Made by a program: the position numbers and the translations under genes. Below are positions 22,864-35,290 of a DNA stretch of 64,000 bases, one piece after another. The notes below the pieces were generated by a model that did no database searches, was not told the origin of the DNA, and saw only the letters and a program-made list of their open reading frames with translations. The DNA comes from Phoronis australis (taxonomy: Eukaryota; Phoronida; Phoronidae), in contig NMRA01000044.1 in the NCBI GenBank assembly GCA_002633005.1, positions 1,210,498-1,274,497 of the forward strand, read 5' to 3'. Within the stretch, counting starts at the first letter, position 1. The number at the start of each line of letters is the position of its first letter.

Positions 22864-23617
22864 CATTACCAAAACCACCTTCCATTACTACTGCTTATTT
22901 AAAACGGAATTTCATATGGAGAAAAAGCTTTTTATTATTGACAGCTATTACAGAATAACTTATTGTAAATTTAGATGTAAAACGTTTCGCCTACTTGTGA
23001 ACAAAGACAAGTTTGCAAGCTGTCCAGTTGAGGACATCCATTGGTGACGAGAATCATCATACCTTAGTCTGCTATCATTTCTATGCAGGCAGAACATCAC
23101 TTGTAATCGAATGATATTTTACAACCTACACGAAATCAGCAGAGTGCTTTTGTCTCATTTTTTCAGTTTCACGGAGTTGGCAAACTCAAATGCTTTGTAC
23201 AATTTGTCTACTCACAACATCTGAAAAATACAGTCTACCCCATTCAAGTGAAACATTATAACTAAGTCTTGTTAAAAGAGCAGTTTGAATATTGCCGTTG
23301 TAGACCACTTTTTGATCTTCCTTGGCCCCTTTAGATAGTTCTGCGGAATAAATATTCTCGGAATTACGTACGAAAAACGAAAACACATTTTTGGGGATTA
23401 CTGTACTGTGAGATAGACTTCTTGAAGTTATTAGCTTTGACCAGAGATAGAAGATAACATAATCCGTTGTGTTTTTGAGACTTTATTACAAATCGCCATT
23501 TCTCGCTGTTACGTGTCAGACATTCGCTGAAATCAGTATTAATTAGTGTCTTCACCTTCTAAATGCGCTTAAAATATAGAGACATTTAACGAGTGGGATT
23601 TTATTCAATGACACACC
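22864..23617. other. Non-coding stretch, no gene seen
   Basis: Short frames at 23186-23386 and 23364-23555 have no recognisable domain. Confidence 0.45.
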
Positions 23618-23690
23618 GTTAGGGTGCGACTTACGAGGTGCTGAGTTCGATTCCACACTGCAGCTTGTTTCAGAAAAAAAATGTCGCCAA
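23618..23690 (+). repeat. tRNA-derived SINE fragment
   Basis: GTTAGGGTGCGACTTA followed by GAGTTCGATTCC (23643-23654) resembles the head of tRNA-derived SINEs, the second block matching the pol III B box GGTTCGANTCC with one change. The anticodon-arm segment is shortened, and the copy ends in an A-rich run near 23680. It cannot be a functional tRNA. Confidence 0.5.
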
Positions 23691-24300
23691 TAATGTCCTT
23701 TTAACAAAAATATTATAGTAGTTTCTTGTGCTAACAGACTTTATGTATGTAGTTAGATGATTTTCGTCAGAGAGTGATGTACATTGCAGTACTTTTAATG
23801 GTTGTTCGTTATATAAGTATTCGACTTATTCTTTTGTATTACAAATTATTAAATGCCCCATTATTGTCACCATCTTTATGTCTTTTTTATTTTATTCCTA
23901 GTTAATAATTAGTCATTTGTTTCCGTCCGGTGTGTCTAGCTACAACCAATCAATATGTTTTGAGCTTGTCTCAAATGTATTCTACCTCAAGCCATATAAC
24001 TGTACGTTATTGTTTCACTTGGTTTAGTAGGCTGCATTTAAGCATAATATATACTCTCACACTCCAGTTGCGGGGAAGGTCGTAATTTTCATATACTGTT
24101 ACACATTGTGACATAATTGTATTCACTGAGACTGTTACAGCTATTGGTAATGTTACTAAACGGAGGTTGAGTTGTGCATTGGAAGCGAGTGGCACAGCAT
24201 GTGGGAATTACATAAGTGTCAGAATATAGACTGACACTGCTTTTAGTTGGATTGTTTTGTTTGGTAATCTTGTTTGATTAGCCCCTGAGTTACGTACAAT

Positions 24301-24410
24301 GATGATGTAATTTGTTTACTACAGAATAGTATGGAACTTTCTAGTAGATCGAGTTCGGTAGTGACGATGTAATTTGTTTACTGCAGTATAGTGTGGAACT
24401 TTCTAGAAGA
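24301..24410 (+). repeat. Direct repeat in putative U3, 62-bp period
   Basis: GATGATGTAATTTGTTTACT at 24301 recurs as GACGATGTAATTTGTTTACT at 24363. Both copies continue into TGGAACTTTCTAG. Such duplicated upstream blocks are common in LTR promoters. Confidence 0.8.
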
Positions 24411-24553
24411 CTCTAGCATGACAGTGATCAATGCAGTCTGGAATATTCTAGAGACTAGTAAATGTTTGTAGAATGATTGGGTAGATTCGGGAAAGTTCTA
24501 GAATGTGCTTGAATTGATGTAAAGTTCCAGAACAATGCATTAGGCTATAAATA
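24391..24553 (+). promoter_or_regulatory. Heat-shock-like elements and TATA box
   Basis: GGAACTTTCTAGAAGA (about 24395), GGAATATTCTAGAG (about 24440), GGGAAAGTTCTAGAATG (about 24489) and AAAGTTCCAGAACAA (about 24521) are arrays of GAA/TTC pentamers in alternating orientation, the pattern bound by heat-shock factor. CTATAAATA at 24545-24553 follows, placing a start near 24575. Activity is inferred only. Confidence 0.55.
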
Positions 24554-24935
24554 CACAAGCACGGGTTAGTGTTAGTCAGATCAAGTCAGTTCAAGAGAAG
24601 ATCAAGTCCGTTAATCGGTGAGTTCAAGAAAGTTAATTAGGAGATTACAGTTTAGTTGCAGTGAAGAGAATCAGCAGTTACAGCGATAGTCAATAGAGAG
24701 CCAGCTATAGAGACAGCAGGTTATTGAATCAACGAGTGTCGCAGTTGCTGAACGTGTCTCAGAAGTTCATCACAAGTCAAGGCTTCGCAGCATTGGCTGG
24801 AGCATAAACAGACATTACGTCGGACATTTTGTTTGAGTAGGTTTGTGAACGTACGGTCGGGATTAATAAAGGATTAACTCGAACCAGTCTTCAGTCAATC
24901 GTCGCACCGAAAGCTATTAGCACCGGTCTGTAACA

Positions 24936-27900
24936 ACCTGCGCCCACCCACACACGGAGAAAAACGTTACAATAAGAATTATCGGAGGTGCATATCTGCT
25001 GGCTATTATCCACAGCAACACCTTTTTCTAGATGCGTGAATTGATTTAGGATAAAAAGTACCGTTAAAACGGTTAAAAGGATATCAAACCCGGGTTTCGA
25101 CTTGAGAACGGAAATTAACAAGGACTTTCCCATTAAGCCCTCTAAAGCAAAACAATGCTCTGCAACTCCGTAAAAAATCTCCTAAACGGGCAAGTTACAA
25201 GACACTTGTAGGGAAAGATCACCCACCAAGAACCATAATATCCATTCTACTACTGATGTGTTTTAATTGAATGCTGCTTTTATTGCATCAATGAGTGGGA
25301 CACCGATAGTGCATTAGCAAGGAAGAGAACGAGAGTTGGTTGAAATCACCTAAATAGGACTTAATATCATTTTGGTCCCAAACGCTCAAAGTAGAAAACA
25401 CTTGCAGATGCCTTGTTCTGACACTGCTTGTTTAGAAATAAGGCGTTTTCTCGTTTTCTCACTTCCAATGTCTAATGCAAAAGAAGAAATGCAAAGTGTT
25501 ATTACTGGGAAATTAACGGAAATATCGAGGATATGGCTTTCCTTTTTCTGATGTGCCTTACTTTCTTGAAAGGTACAGGCAGCGCCACCATTGAAAACCG
25601 TTGTTTCGGTTCATGTTTTGTTCTTTGCTGAAGCGGCCAAACGTTCCTAAGCAACAGCGTATAGTAAAATCAAACAATATGAAAGTAGCATGTGTAGGAA
25701 ATATGGAGGGGGCATAAGGGATATGTCTAGACGGTGACTGGGCTATTCAGACCTCGGGGTAACAGATAGCAAATCCCACAATACGGCTTAGACCGTAGAT
25801 GAGGGTTTTAGAATGAATGATATATTCCCTGCTTCTTACGAGAGTGTATCTAGGGGCGACCTGATCCCACACCCACTTCCCTGTTCCCCCTTTTCCCGAA
25901 ATTGGTGCTGTCTTATTGCCGGATTTCCTTTACCGTACGCTGTTGCTTACAACAATTAGACACGATACCCAGGCCGCTTTCAATACATGTTTTATCAGTT
26001 TATCGTCCTTTTTACTACTTTTTAACTATTTCATTACCTCGAACAGCATTTTAGTGCTTTATATCGTTTTACAAGCATTCTTAAGTTAATATGATACCAC
26101 CATGGCCTGAAAGGAATCTCCCAATTACGATAACGGGGAGATTCATAATCACTGCCGCTAACTTGATTCATTCCATTTTGATGTTTTCGGTTTCGGGTTG
26201 ATTTTTATTAACACCGAGTAGGATTGGCTTAGAAGACTGTACGACATGCTTCTAATATCTGTCTAAAATTGATTGACAGGTAGGTGACGACGGGCGCTAA
26301 ATTAATAGTTATATTTACTTAAACGCTTCGGTTAGAACTTAAACCATCGTTGATTGACAGAGTCATAGGATACACTAGACATTAAAATTCTATGCAGTCA
26401 ACGACTGATAACACGCCTTCGTAACAGAGCATGGCGAATTCGTTCCGACAACCTGACTTTTGAAAAGTAGTGTAGCATCATTAAAACACACACTTCTAAG
26501 TAATGGCTACCCCCAAATTTTCTGGTTCCCGTACTCATGCTCCTGAGAACCAGCATATTGACCCAGGAGAGAAAAACTTCTTTATCTAAATCCCGTTTAT
26601 TAGTGATCCAAGCTACAAATTGAAAAGAGAGTTAAATCGTCTTGTAAAAATGTTTATCCAATCAACAAAATGACCTGAAGTGTAAATCACCGTACTTGGA
26701 TCGATTGTCGGGATTGCCCGCAGTTTTACGATGCCTTGACTACACGGCGTCTCAGTCAGCGCATAAGCGAATAAATAAAACATACGATAGTAATGCCATC
26801 TATCGTCACTCGGTGACTGCTCAGCATCGTATCCTTTGTTATGAGAACAACTGAACACCCAATGTTTACATATCAAAGAATCCCTGCACGTTCTCCAATC
26901 AAGCATTTTTATCACTCAAGAACAATATAACGTCAACAAGACTACAGCTCTGGCCATGACTTCCGTTCCCCCGTTTACTTTACATGTTTCCAATGTCTGG
27001 TGTCTCCTATCTTTCTGTCTGTAGGCACTGGTGGTGGTTTTAAGTTATAACCGAAACGTTTGTTTGTATATATTTATGTAAATATGTTTATTAAAGCGTT
27101 CATCATCAACTTCCTGTTCACTATTTACCATAAAACGACCGGCTGTAAAATTTGATTGGTACACCGTTCACATGAGGGAGAAAACACCGGATTCTTTCTT
27201 AAAAAGACTCCTTTACAAATCATGCTTGTCTAAACAGGCATTTTGGGGGGGCTCTTTTACAACCACCAAAGCCGAACGTTAAACATCGGCTTTTTGAAGT
27301 TGCTTGTGATTCTATGACATATTGTATTTTGGTTAAGACACTACCCAAGGAAAGTGAACAGCCAACCCCGCCGACCCCACACCCATGGCAAAGGACTATT
27401 AAATATCAGTGGTCGTGATTTGACATGAGATTTTACGGTGGATAGAAATTCTTCAGTTCCGATATTTACTTCGTTAGCAAACTACACTGAACAGTATGTT
27501 TATCATGGAAACAAAAGATGTGAAAATATCCAGTCGTATTTCCTTACGTCTAATGCGCGTTTAGTTAAAATGTAACTAATAATAACAAAGAGAATTTATT
27601 ATAATGTACTGGATAGGCTACTCCTTAATAATGTCCTATTTAACTCCTGGTCATGCCGTAACTGAATATCATTTTCTGACCGGAACGAGTAATGTGCGAT
27701 TAGGTAAAAAAATTATCGTAAAGCGGTTAGTGTCTGTGAACCCCAAAACGCCTCCTCCGCCACATCTTATAATACGGATGCGTTGTTTTGTTTTCCCGCA
27801 ATTCCTCGACAGTACAAACTGGCCAAAAACGATGACGCGCACAGTCCTGTTGCCACGAGGATTTTTTAATTCTGGCGTTTTGCTCTTGAAGTTGTTAGAC

Positions 27901-28290
27901 ATATAATTTGTTCATGGTTGAGTTTATGTTCCGGTCTGTTTCATCAGTATTTGTCTAATGTACGATCGATCAGAAACGTTAACAGTAACTGTACAACAAC
28001 TTTGGTAACTGATCTTCAGGGTGCACGTGTACTTTCGACATTCCTACCAACCAACTCGCTCGTTCCTCCGCAAAATACTTATAGCAGTCTTCAATTACCG
28101 CAGATACACAATGGACACGGAGTTCAATTCGCAGGTTTGTGGTGTTGGCCAGCGATCAAACTATAAATCAAAAGCGCTACGGTTGCATTTGTTTTCGTCA
28201 CGCAACGACCAATTTGCATGCCGATGGGAATTATTTAGGAGAAATAGTCCAGAATAGTGGCAAGCGTGGGCTTTCCAATACCCAAGACAG
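24936..28290. other. Non-coding stretch, no gene seen
   Basis: No exon recognised. A 100-residue frame at 26613-26915 (minus) has no known motif and is treated as chance. Near 27045 an ATAACCGAAACGTTTGTTTG motif resembles Penelope-type retroelement ends. Confidence 0.5.
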
Positions 28291-28685
28291 GGGTACCGTA
28301 GAATCATACGCAGGAGCATCGCATCTTACGCACGAACCACCTACGAACCTATGAAACATGCATACTAACCCATGAATCATGCATACGAGCCCAAAAATCA
28401 CACATACGAACAAAAATCATCTGCACAAACCACAAAAATCATACATACGAACACAAAATCAAACACACGAGCATCGAATGACACGCACGAACACTTTATC
28501 GTTTGGTGGTTCGTGTGTATAGTTCGGATGCTCGTACGTATGATTTGTGTTCGTATGAGTGATTTTTGTGGTACGTGCGCATGACTTTTGTTCGTATGCG
28601 CCATTTTGGGTTCGTATGCATGATTCATAGGTTCGTAGGTGGTGCGCATGATGCGATGCCCCTGCGTATGATTTGATGATACCCT
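28291..28685. mobile_element. Foldback element with about 21-bp degenerate tandem repeats, near-continuous hairpin
   Basis: The left arm (28291-28491) and right arm (about 28510-28685) are inverted copies. For example AATCATACGCAGGAGCATCG at the left matches the reverse complement of GATGCCCCTGCGTATGATT at the right, and both share CCACCTACGAACCTATGAA. Each arm is an array of 19-22-bp units of the form AAATCATACATACGAACACAA. The loop is only about 18 bases, so nearly the entire 395 bp could form one stem. The overlapping frames on both strands come from the repeat and are not genes. Confidence 0.8.
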
Positions 28686-30879
28686 CGGACAAATGCTGTC
28701 AAATAATACAATACCATAAGTCTTTTGTACACATTAGTTAGATTGATTAACGAACTTAGAAAGTCAAAATAAGTTGTAAACTTTCTCACCTTGCGACACT
28801 ATAGTTTGCCTCTGAATTTCCAAAAGTGTGCTAAGCAAGTGATCCGCTTATAGACACTGGAAGACTATGAAAATGTCGTGCTAAATTAGCGCTAGATGGC
28901 GTTTTGATGTTAGAACTCTTCTTGTTTGCGTAAAAACACCCCAGCTCGTGCAGAAACTAAATTGAAAGGAATTAATTAAATCCGAAATCATTAGATTATC
29001 AATTACATGTGGATAAGATTACTCTAACAAAGCTAAAAATACTAAAAGTCAATCGCTCGGACCCAATTTGTTCACGAACAAGTGCTTTAAAAGTGCAATC
29101 TACGTGATGAACAAGTATGTCATAGGGATTACTGAACAAAAACATTATGCTATTGCGCGGTATTCACGGTCATGCTGATTTTGAAATCGATTATTCAAAC
29201 TTTTCATTTTCTCTTCATTTTGGAGAACTTTTATTTCCAAAGGCCAATTGCTACATGCACACACTCTTATCAATGAAATAAAAGTTTCATGAGGCGAATA
29301 AACACCCATCTCATCGCTGGACGTATGTACTTCATGTACTTCGAGTGCAACACGGCTCGAGAATTTAGGGACAGATGCACAATCGATACAATAAATATCT
29401 ATAGACACTGCTCCAGCAAGTACACTTCAAACACACACGAGGTGTCAATACCCTGTACCCTGCAACGGACGACTGGAAGTGGTACTAATGACAAAAGAGA
29501 GAGTAGAAAGCAGTTCATCGCTCGTGTTACAAGGGTACCTTTCTGAAGTGCAAGATAGTCAATAGTACTCGCGAGTGAAAGCCACTGCGATCACATCCCT
29601 CCCTATACCAAGAATCCAACAATTAAATTGTAATGCATAGGGTGTGTTCTTGAAGCTCTATTTACGAGTTCGGCGAGATCACGTAAGTCCGAATTATGCG
29701 ACGTAGACATTGGCCTTATTACACCAATTTAAGGTCACGAGCATATGAAAAGTCACCAGAGATTCTTAAGTTTCAGTTCTTATCAAAACATTATTGTAAA
29801 TCCGAGATGCTAACTTACTAATGGAAAGCACAAACATTGATTTTGAACTTTGCTATTTTGGCGGAGGCTATTTTTTCGCTTGACCTGTTCACAAGATCGT
29901 ATAAAATTTACATTTCTAAACATTTATATCCGAGGGTACACTTCCCTCTACCGGAAATTGTGCTGCGTACAAGTCGTCGTAGGCGAAGGCAAGGGGCAGA
30001 TACTTCCCAGATTTGAACATTTAGCATTAGAGGTAAACAGTGAAACACAATGACAGCGTTTGTCATTCACTCTTTTTAGGGAATTGACTGGGCATTTTTG
30101 GGGGTGAACCAATTTAAAATGCATGTCCTCTACAAACACTTGAAGACGGACAGTGTTCATTTGAAAATCCATTAGATTTCCAGTTGCTTAATACACTCTA
30201 GAAGACAATATTTGTTTGAAAGTGTACATCATTTAACATTAACGAGGTCCCTGACGGAGAAAGGTTAAGATGAGAACATCAACAGGGGCTCCAGGTCTTG
30301 AAGAGTAGGCACGGGGCAATTGCCTCTTTGCTCTCTGACACTGTCAAATATTCACGTGGCAAAATAGACGAAATTTTGGCAAAAATCGTAAAACATTGTC
30401 ATGAGTGCGAAACACTACGGTATTAAAACACGCGGACCAAACAACCAAAAATGTGAGACTGCATTAAGAAGATAGCTATGACTGGAATGAAGAAGATTGA
30501 AGTTTGGCATCACTTAAAGACCATTGTTTATGATCTAAAATATTTCCGAAGGTTGATATCGGCTAGAATGTCAATATTTTCGCCAAATAGTTTAAAAAAC
30601 TATCGTATATGTTGAAGATCGTGAATAGGAATGCATTATCATTGAAGAGGGATTGCTCGTGCGCGCGAGTGTGTGACATTACCTGATAAGGTGAGTTTTG
30701 CCTGATTTCAAGGTGCTTAACGTATTGAACTACAAAGATTTCGTCTATTTATGTATAAGCATAAGTATAAATCATTAACTGTAGCAGGGTACCACTGGAA
30801 TGAACCAATATTTACGGTTGGAAACACGAATTAAGTCTGAATATTTCTTGGGTGAGGGTTCCAAGTCCTCCCGGGATAT
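28686..30879. other. Non-coding stretch, no gene seen
   Basis: Short frames (29145-29546, 29850-30172) lack recognisable domains. GCTAGATGGCG near 28893 weakly resembles an insulator-protein site and is not annotated. Confidence 0.5.
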
Positions 30880-31049
30880 CATCATCATCATTATCACTAT
30901 TACTATCATTATTATAATCATCACTATTATCACTAGCATTTTCAGCATAATTATCATTATTATTGTTGTTGTTACGATTATCGTCATCGTGGTCGTCTTC
31001 GTCGTTGTCGTCGTCATTCTGGTCATCTTCATCTTCATTTTTATTACAT
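30880..31049. repeat. ATC/ATT/GTC-type trinucleotide low-complexity tract
   Basis: Imperfect ATC and ATT triplets drift into GTT, GTC and TTC triplets. The frames on both strands here are runs of I, T, V and M and reflect simple sequence. Confidence 0.9.
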
Positions 31050-32259
31050 TATCGTCGCAACCGCGCCAGAAATATGAATGAACACACGGGAAAAATAGTT
31101 ACAGAACTTGGGAATGAGTTTATTGATGAAAGCGTGTTTTTTAAACAAATCGGTGGCTTATTGTGCGTAGTTACGTTCAGGTGAATTAAGAAGCCCATTA
31201 CAGCCTATCTACTCGCATTTTTCAGCGGAACCCGCCGGGTGGTGTCGGGGGTGACCAGAGGGGATGTTTGCTAACTGTGTTGGGCGGTCAGTGAGCCATG
31301 AAGACTGTGACAGCTGTGTTGTTTCCATCCCTTGTACCCCTACCTGCTCCATGTGACGTCGTTCATCGAGATCAACCATCCATTTGTGTTAATTTCGAAA
31401 ACATACAACAGATGTCACTCATAATCCAATGTCATCTACGCATTTCCATCTAAGTGGATATCAAATCATCGATTAAGCGACCGTAAACAGGGAACAGGTG
31501 GTTTTGAATTAATGATGACGCATGGGTATATGGTGAAAACAAAAAAAAATCTAAAAAAAACCTGCCTTCCTGGAAAGGCCTAATAATGATACATTTAGTC
31601 TCTCCAAAAAGTTTAAGCTTTGCGTCCTTTTAAACTTGTACAACAACTTAAACGAGCAAGTGTTCCAATATCAACAAAAGTTATAAGGTCTTCCAAGTCT
31701 CATTTAAGTAATACATCTATTAATTTCAGAAATAGTCACATGTGTAAACCAGACTTACCATCAAAAAGGTCGCGAATCCTCTTATAAAACAAGCCGCTGT
31801 GTTAACAGTGAATTGTTTCTCTTATCAAATAACACGCTCCATGCAGTTTAACCAATGATACCTTAAGGTACTACGCACCGCTAATTTGATAAAGCCAAAG
31901 TCGTAAAAATCAATGAACTTAAGTTCACTGAAAATACTAACACACGGTATTAAAATTGAACAAATGATTTCACTTTAAAAACACGGATCAAAGCTAACGC
32001 TGCATGTGAGCACGAAACCTGTCAGGCGTACACACACGTAAATAAATATATACAGACACAAACGGGCAGAAAGTTCGTAGAACAGAATTTGGGTTAAACG
32101 TTGTACATTAACTTACGTTTCCTCTTCTGGTTGTAATGATCAATGAAGCAAGACAGTGCGTGAACTTCTCACGATGAAGTAGATCGATTCACGTAGTTCG
32201 TTGGCGATATTTACCAACGATTTTGTATTTTCGACAACAATGCTGGCGGGTCGAGTTCA
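31050..32259. other. Non-coding stretch, no gene seen
   Basis: Nothing recognisable except a perfect 12-bp palindrome TACCTTAAGGTA near 31859-31870. Confidence 0.5.
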
Positions 32260-32345
32260 ATGCTCTAATTGAAAATACATGGGCGCACCCACGGGGCGGG
32301 GGTCGGGGGGCTCGAACGAGCCCCCAATTTGGCGAATTGGGCAAA
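32260..32345 (+). repeat. G-rich dispersed repeat with a 20-bp palindrome, second copy near 51150
   Basis: Contains TGGGCGCACCCA, a G-rich run, and GGGGGCTCGAACGAGCCCCC, a 20-bp palindrome. The arrangement TGGGCGCACCCA then GGGGGCTCGAA recurs in reverse orientation at about 51168-51215, showing that this is a dispersed element. Confidence 0.55.
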
Positions 32346-32519
32346 AAGGTCCGCCTCAATGAAACAAAAAGTCCGAGCAAAGAAGACAAAAGTCCGCAAC
32401 ATCGATGCACAATTCGTAGGTCTGGCCCCGTTTTTTTTTAGTCCTCGTCGATATTTTTCCGTAGAAGGTCCGCGTACCGAAAAATACGAGCTCCTCACTA
32501 TTTCAGGCCGAGTGTGCGC

Positions 32520-32613
32520 ATGAAATATACAGTGATATCTCGTTGAATCTCTCGAGATACCGTTTTTCTAGAGAGACACTAGCGATACTGAACTCTAACC
32601 TATCGAGATGGCG
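32520..32613 (+). repeat. Diverged copy of the AGGGTAGAGTTC MITE family
   Basis: ATATCTCGTTGAATCTCTCG, then CACTAGCGATACTGAACTCT, follows the order of the family's right half, ending in a diverged form of the terminus (CTAACCT instead of CTACCCT). The left half is missing or unrecognisable. Confidence 0.55.
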
Positions 32614-32791
32614 TCAGTTTTTAATTCTGTTGAGTGTTTCATTGAACGAGACGGTTAAATGAAACTAATTTGCATACGGTGTGGGATCAAGAGTTATGCC
32701 TAAACGACATCTGGAAGTGGATTGTCTGTTGTGAATTTTGAAGTTGTATCTGCGAGCTCTTGCGAAGGTCATGTGAATAGCATATAATCCA

Positions 32792-33045
32792 GGGGTTCGT
32801 TCCAAGAAACTGACTTAAGTTTATTTTTTACTTTTGTCTAAAACTTGACTCAATTTCCAAACTGTGAAACTTCCACATCAGGCAAGTTAGTCAAAATTAA
32901 TAGAAGCCAAAATTTATACTAAAAAGCTTAAGTCAAACGTAAAGTCTCTTTCTTAAACGGATTTGAGACAAATTTAAGTTTTATCTTAAAATTGACTGAA
33001 AATTAAGATTTGTCTTAGCTAAATTAGTTTTCTTGGAACAGGCCC
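32792..33045. mobile_element. MITE with GGGTTCGTTCCAAGAAAACT-type termini
   Basis: GGGTTCGTTCCAAGAAACT at the left is mirrored by AGTTTTCTTGGAACAGGCCC at the right. The interior repeats TTAAGTCAAA/TGACTTAAG-like words in both orientations. It is about 250 bp, with no coding capacity and no clear target duplication. The termini resemble a widespread hAT-type MITE style, but that assignment is tentative. Confidence 0.65.
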
Positions 33046-33817
33046 AGGTACAAATTCATTATAAAACTTTTGATTTGCAAAACTTTCAAGACCTAGCAAC
33101 TGTGGGGACAAATGACTTCTGACAGGGTGCATGGGGCTTTAAAAGAATTCGCCCTCCTGGCGGTAAGAAACGAGGCTAACTAGACAATTAAAGGTAAGAA
33201 GTACGTTAGTGTCCTCTCCACCCTTCCGGCCACCATAGAAAAAGGTGTCAGATTGTGATTTGTTTATTAAACAACACACTTGTTGCATTATTAAAAAGTC
33301 AAACATTGAAAATTACAAATAGAAATTGAAACCCTAAAAAATGGGGTCTTTAAAAGTTCACGAAGTCAACCTAACGAGATTCAGTTGGAAATACATGAAC
33401 GATGCTATTGTGGAGGTCAAATTCTTTTCGCACCTGACTAGATGAACAATCAAAGTGATCATTTTACTGCGACTTGATCAGCATGTCCCAAACGCTGCAG
33501 TGAGAGGAAAGCTTGGTAGAGTGACAAGTGAATTACATCTATTTCTAGGAATGCTATGCCCCGAACGTCTAACGATTGTTATTTGCGCATAGTTATGGAG
33601 TTGTTAGGGAGCAATACGGTGTAGGCAATGCCGCCTCAGTTATAAGTAAATTTTAACACAAACGTTGTGATCTTCATATCTAGATTTGCAAAACAGTATA
33701 TTATCTCAATCATTAAGGGTATATAAAATTGTTTAAAGTAATCTTGTTCAAAAATCCATATCATGTTCAGAAAAAAGCTCACTCAGAGTAGACTTCGCAA
33801 GGTATACGGCGCATTAT
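33046..33817. other. Non-coding stretch, no gene seen
   Basis: No recognisable feature. Confidence 0.45.
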
Positions 33818-33970
33818 CAGTGACGGATGTAGGGGGCGGGGGGCCAAGGGGGCCATGCCCCCCTAAAATTCTTCCATACTCCATTTGGAAGTTCCGGGGT
33901 GCGTATGTCTGACGGGCAAAATCCTGGCTAATACTCTGCCCCCTAACTCAAAATCCTGGATCCGCCCCTG
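33818..33970. mobile_element. CAG-ended MITE (GGCGGATCC family), copy 1
   Basis: Starts CAGTGACGGATG and ends GGATCCGCCCCTG, imperfect inverted termini of a CAGNGGCGGATCC type. The interior has GGGGGCCATGCCCCCCTAAA, TCTGACGGGCAAAATCCTGG and CTCAAAATCCTGGATC, all shared with 55060-55217. It is flanked by ATTAT and ATTAC, consistent with a 5-bp target duplication with one change. CAG ends suggest a hAT-like element. Confidence 0.7.
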
Positions 33971-34999
33971 ATTACTTATTCATAGATAAAAGGATACTAA
34001 ACCCTGTTTTGATGATTTCCACCAATCCTCGTTCAATTACCTGCTAATGCATCATTGGTGTCAATCTTGCAAGGAATCAACTAAAAACTCGTATTCCCTA
34101 TGTCAAATATTGAGGGGTATTATGGTCCTTAGTTGGTGGTCTTTTCACAGTGATGTGTAGGTCACGCTTGCCCGTTTAGCACACCGACTTTGAAAGAAGT
34201 TTTCAGATTTTCCTCCAGATTCAGGGTTTGTCAACTGTTACTGAGCATTATTTTGTTTCAAAGACGTGGATGGGAAAGTCGTTTAGTATCTATAAATAGG
34301 ACAAAAGTGGACAACAGAGGGTTTAGTATCTTTTTAAGGGAACGTTAAGTGGTCTTCGGACTATTGAGAGGGGATGTTATGTTCCTGCTGAATTACGTTT
34401 GTGGAAAGGTGGAATTAGAAATTTATTTTCTCGAATGTAATCTATATTCAGATTTACTTGTGCAACTTTCACCTAAATTTGATAAGGTGGACGAAATAGT
34501 ATTCAGGAATTCACGTTACTCAATCCCTAGAAGATTGTAAAACATTAATGCTAAGATATGAGATCTTTAAAATTAATTTTGGCTTAGATATTTAGTAGTC
34601 TCTCTATATATTATGCTGTATCTGTTTGTAATGTGGGCCGGAGGCCTGTTACATGAAATAAAGTCAATCATATTATCTTGTATCGTGTCAAATTAGCTAT
34701 TATAATAGTGGTTGCGTTTTGTACAAAATAGTTGTAAAGCGACCACTCTTAAGTGCTTTTGAGGTATTTTTTATCTTTAATAAGATGATTTGCGTCTCAC
34801 ATTTCTATACAGTGTACTGTACAATCAGTAATGGGCACAAATCAATCAGACCCCTTGTACTGATAATGGCAAATCATTAGAACATATCGAGAACATAATA
34901 TACGTAAATGATCAAAGAGACTCAGATATTGCCAACTCGTGTTATTCAATCCACTTAGGCCACACCTTGCCGGGTGAAATCGACCCACACTGAGAATCC
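33971..34999. other. Non-coding stretch, no gene seen
   Basis: TTTAGTATCT recurs at about 34282 and 34322 as a short direct repeat. No exon recognised. Confidence 0.45.
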
Positions 35000-35290
35000 T
35001 CAGTGGGAGGTAACAGACATTTTATTCACGAATACAAATAAAACATTACAACCGTTACTGCCCGTTGCGAGTGCGTCTGGGCTCTTTTGCGTTGACACAA
35101 GAATTCCGTGACAAATGCTAAGGGTGTGCTGGTAATACTTAACGATATCTCGCGCAGTCTTTCGTAATCTTGCGTTTTCGAGAGGTTCCCTCGTCTGCGG
35201 ATCGCGCACTAGGACACATTTTGTCATAGGAATATCCGATCCTCGTAGATGATTGGTCCTTACGCCTTGGTCAGATATCGGGAGATGCAA
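35000..35290 (-). CDS. Unrecognised open frame, 96 residues, possible exon
   Basis: The first ATG in the frame is at 35290; a second Met lies at residue 22. The frame contains a charged, helix-prone segment (residues about 33-55, with REPLENARLRKTARDIVKYY) followed by an uncharged stretch and a hydrophobic patch (VLFVFV, about 83-88). Composition is more protein-like than neighbouring frames, but no family is recognised. No splice sites or partner exons were identified. An AATAAA-like word lies inside the 3' part of the frame. It may equally be a chance frame. Confidence 0.2.
   Translation of the reverse strand: MHLPISDQGVRTNHLRGSDIPMTKCVLVRDPQTREPLENARLRKTARDIVKYYQHTLSICHGILVSTQKSPDALATGSNGCNVLFVFVNKMSVTSH

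Larger units (their letters stand above)
24133..24935 (+). mobile_element. Candidate LTR of a retrotransposon (solo or 5' LTR)
   Basis: The segment starts TGTTACAG and ends CTGTAACA, exact 8-bp inverted termini of the TG...CA type. Inside, in LTR order, are duplicated upstream elements, heat-shock-like sites, a TATA box (24545-24553), a predicted start near 24575, and AATAAA at 24865-24870, giving a plausible U3-R-U5. Just downstream, TGCGCCCACC is reminiscent of a Lys-tRNA-type primer binding site. No flanking duplication and no gag-pol frame were found, so a truncated element is likely. A host promoter is the main alternative. Confidence 0.5.

Noticed and set aside
26613-26915. 100-residue minus-strand frame
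   Set aside because: No recognisable domain, no splice or promoter context; length is within chance for this AT level.
28885-28905. GCTAGATGGCG, similar to a CTCF site
   Set aside because: A single short match with no supporting context.
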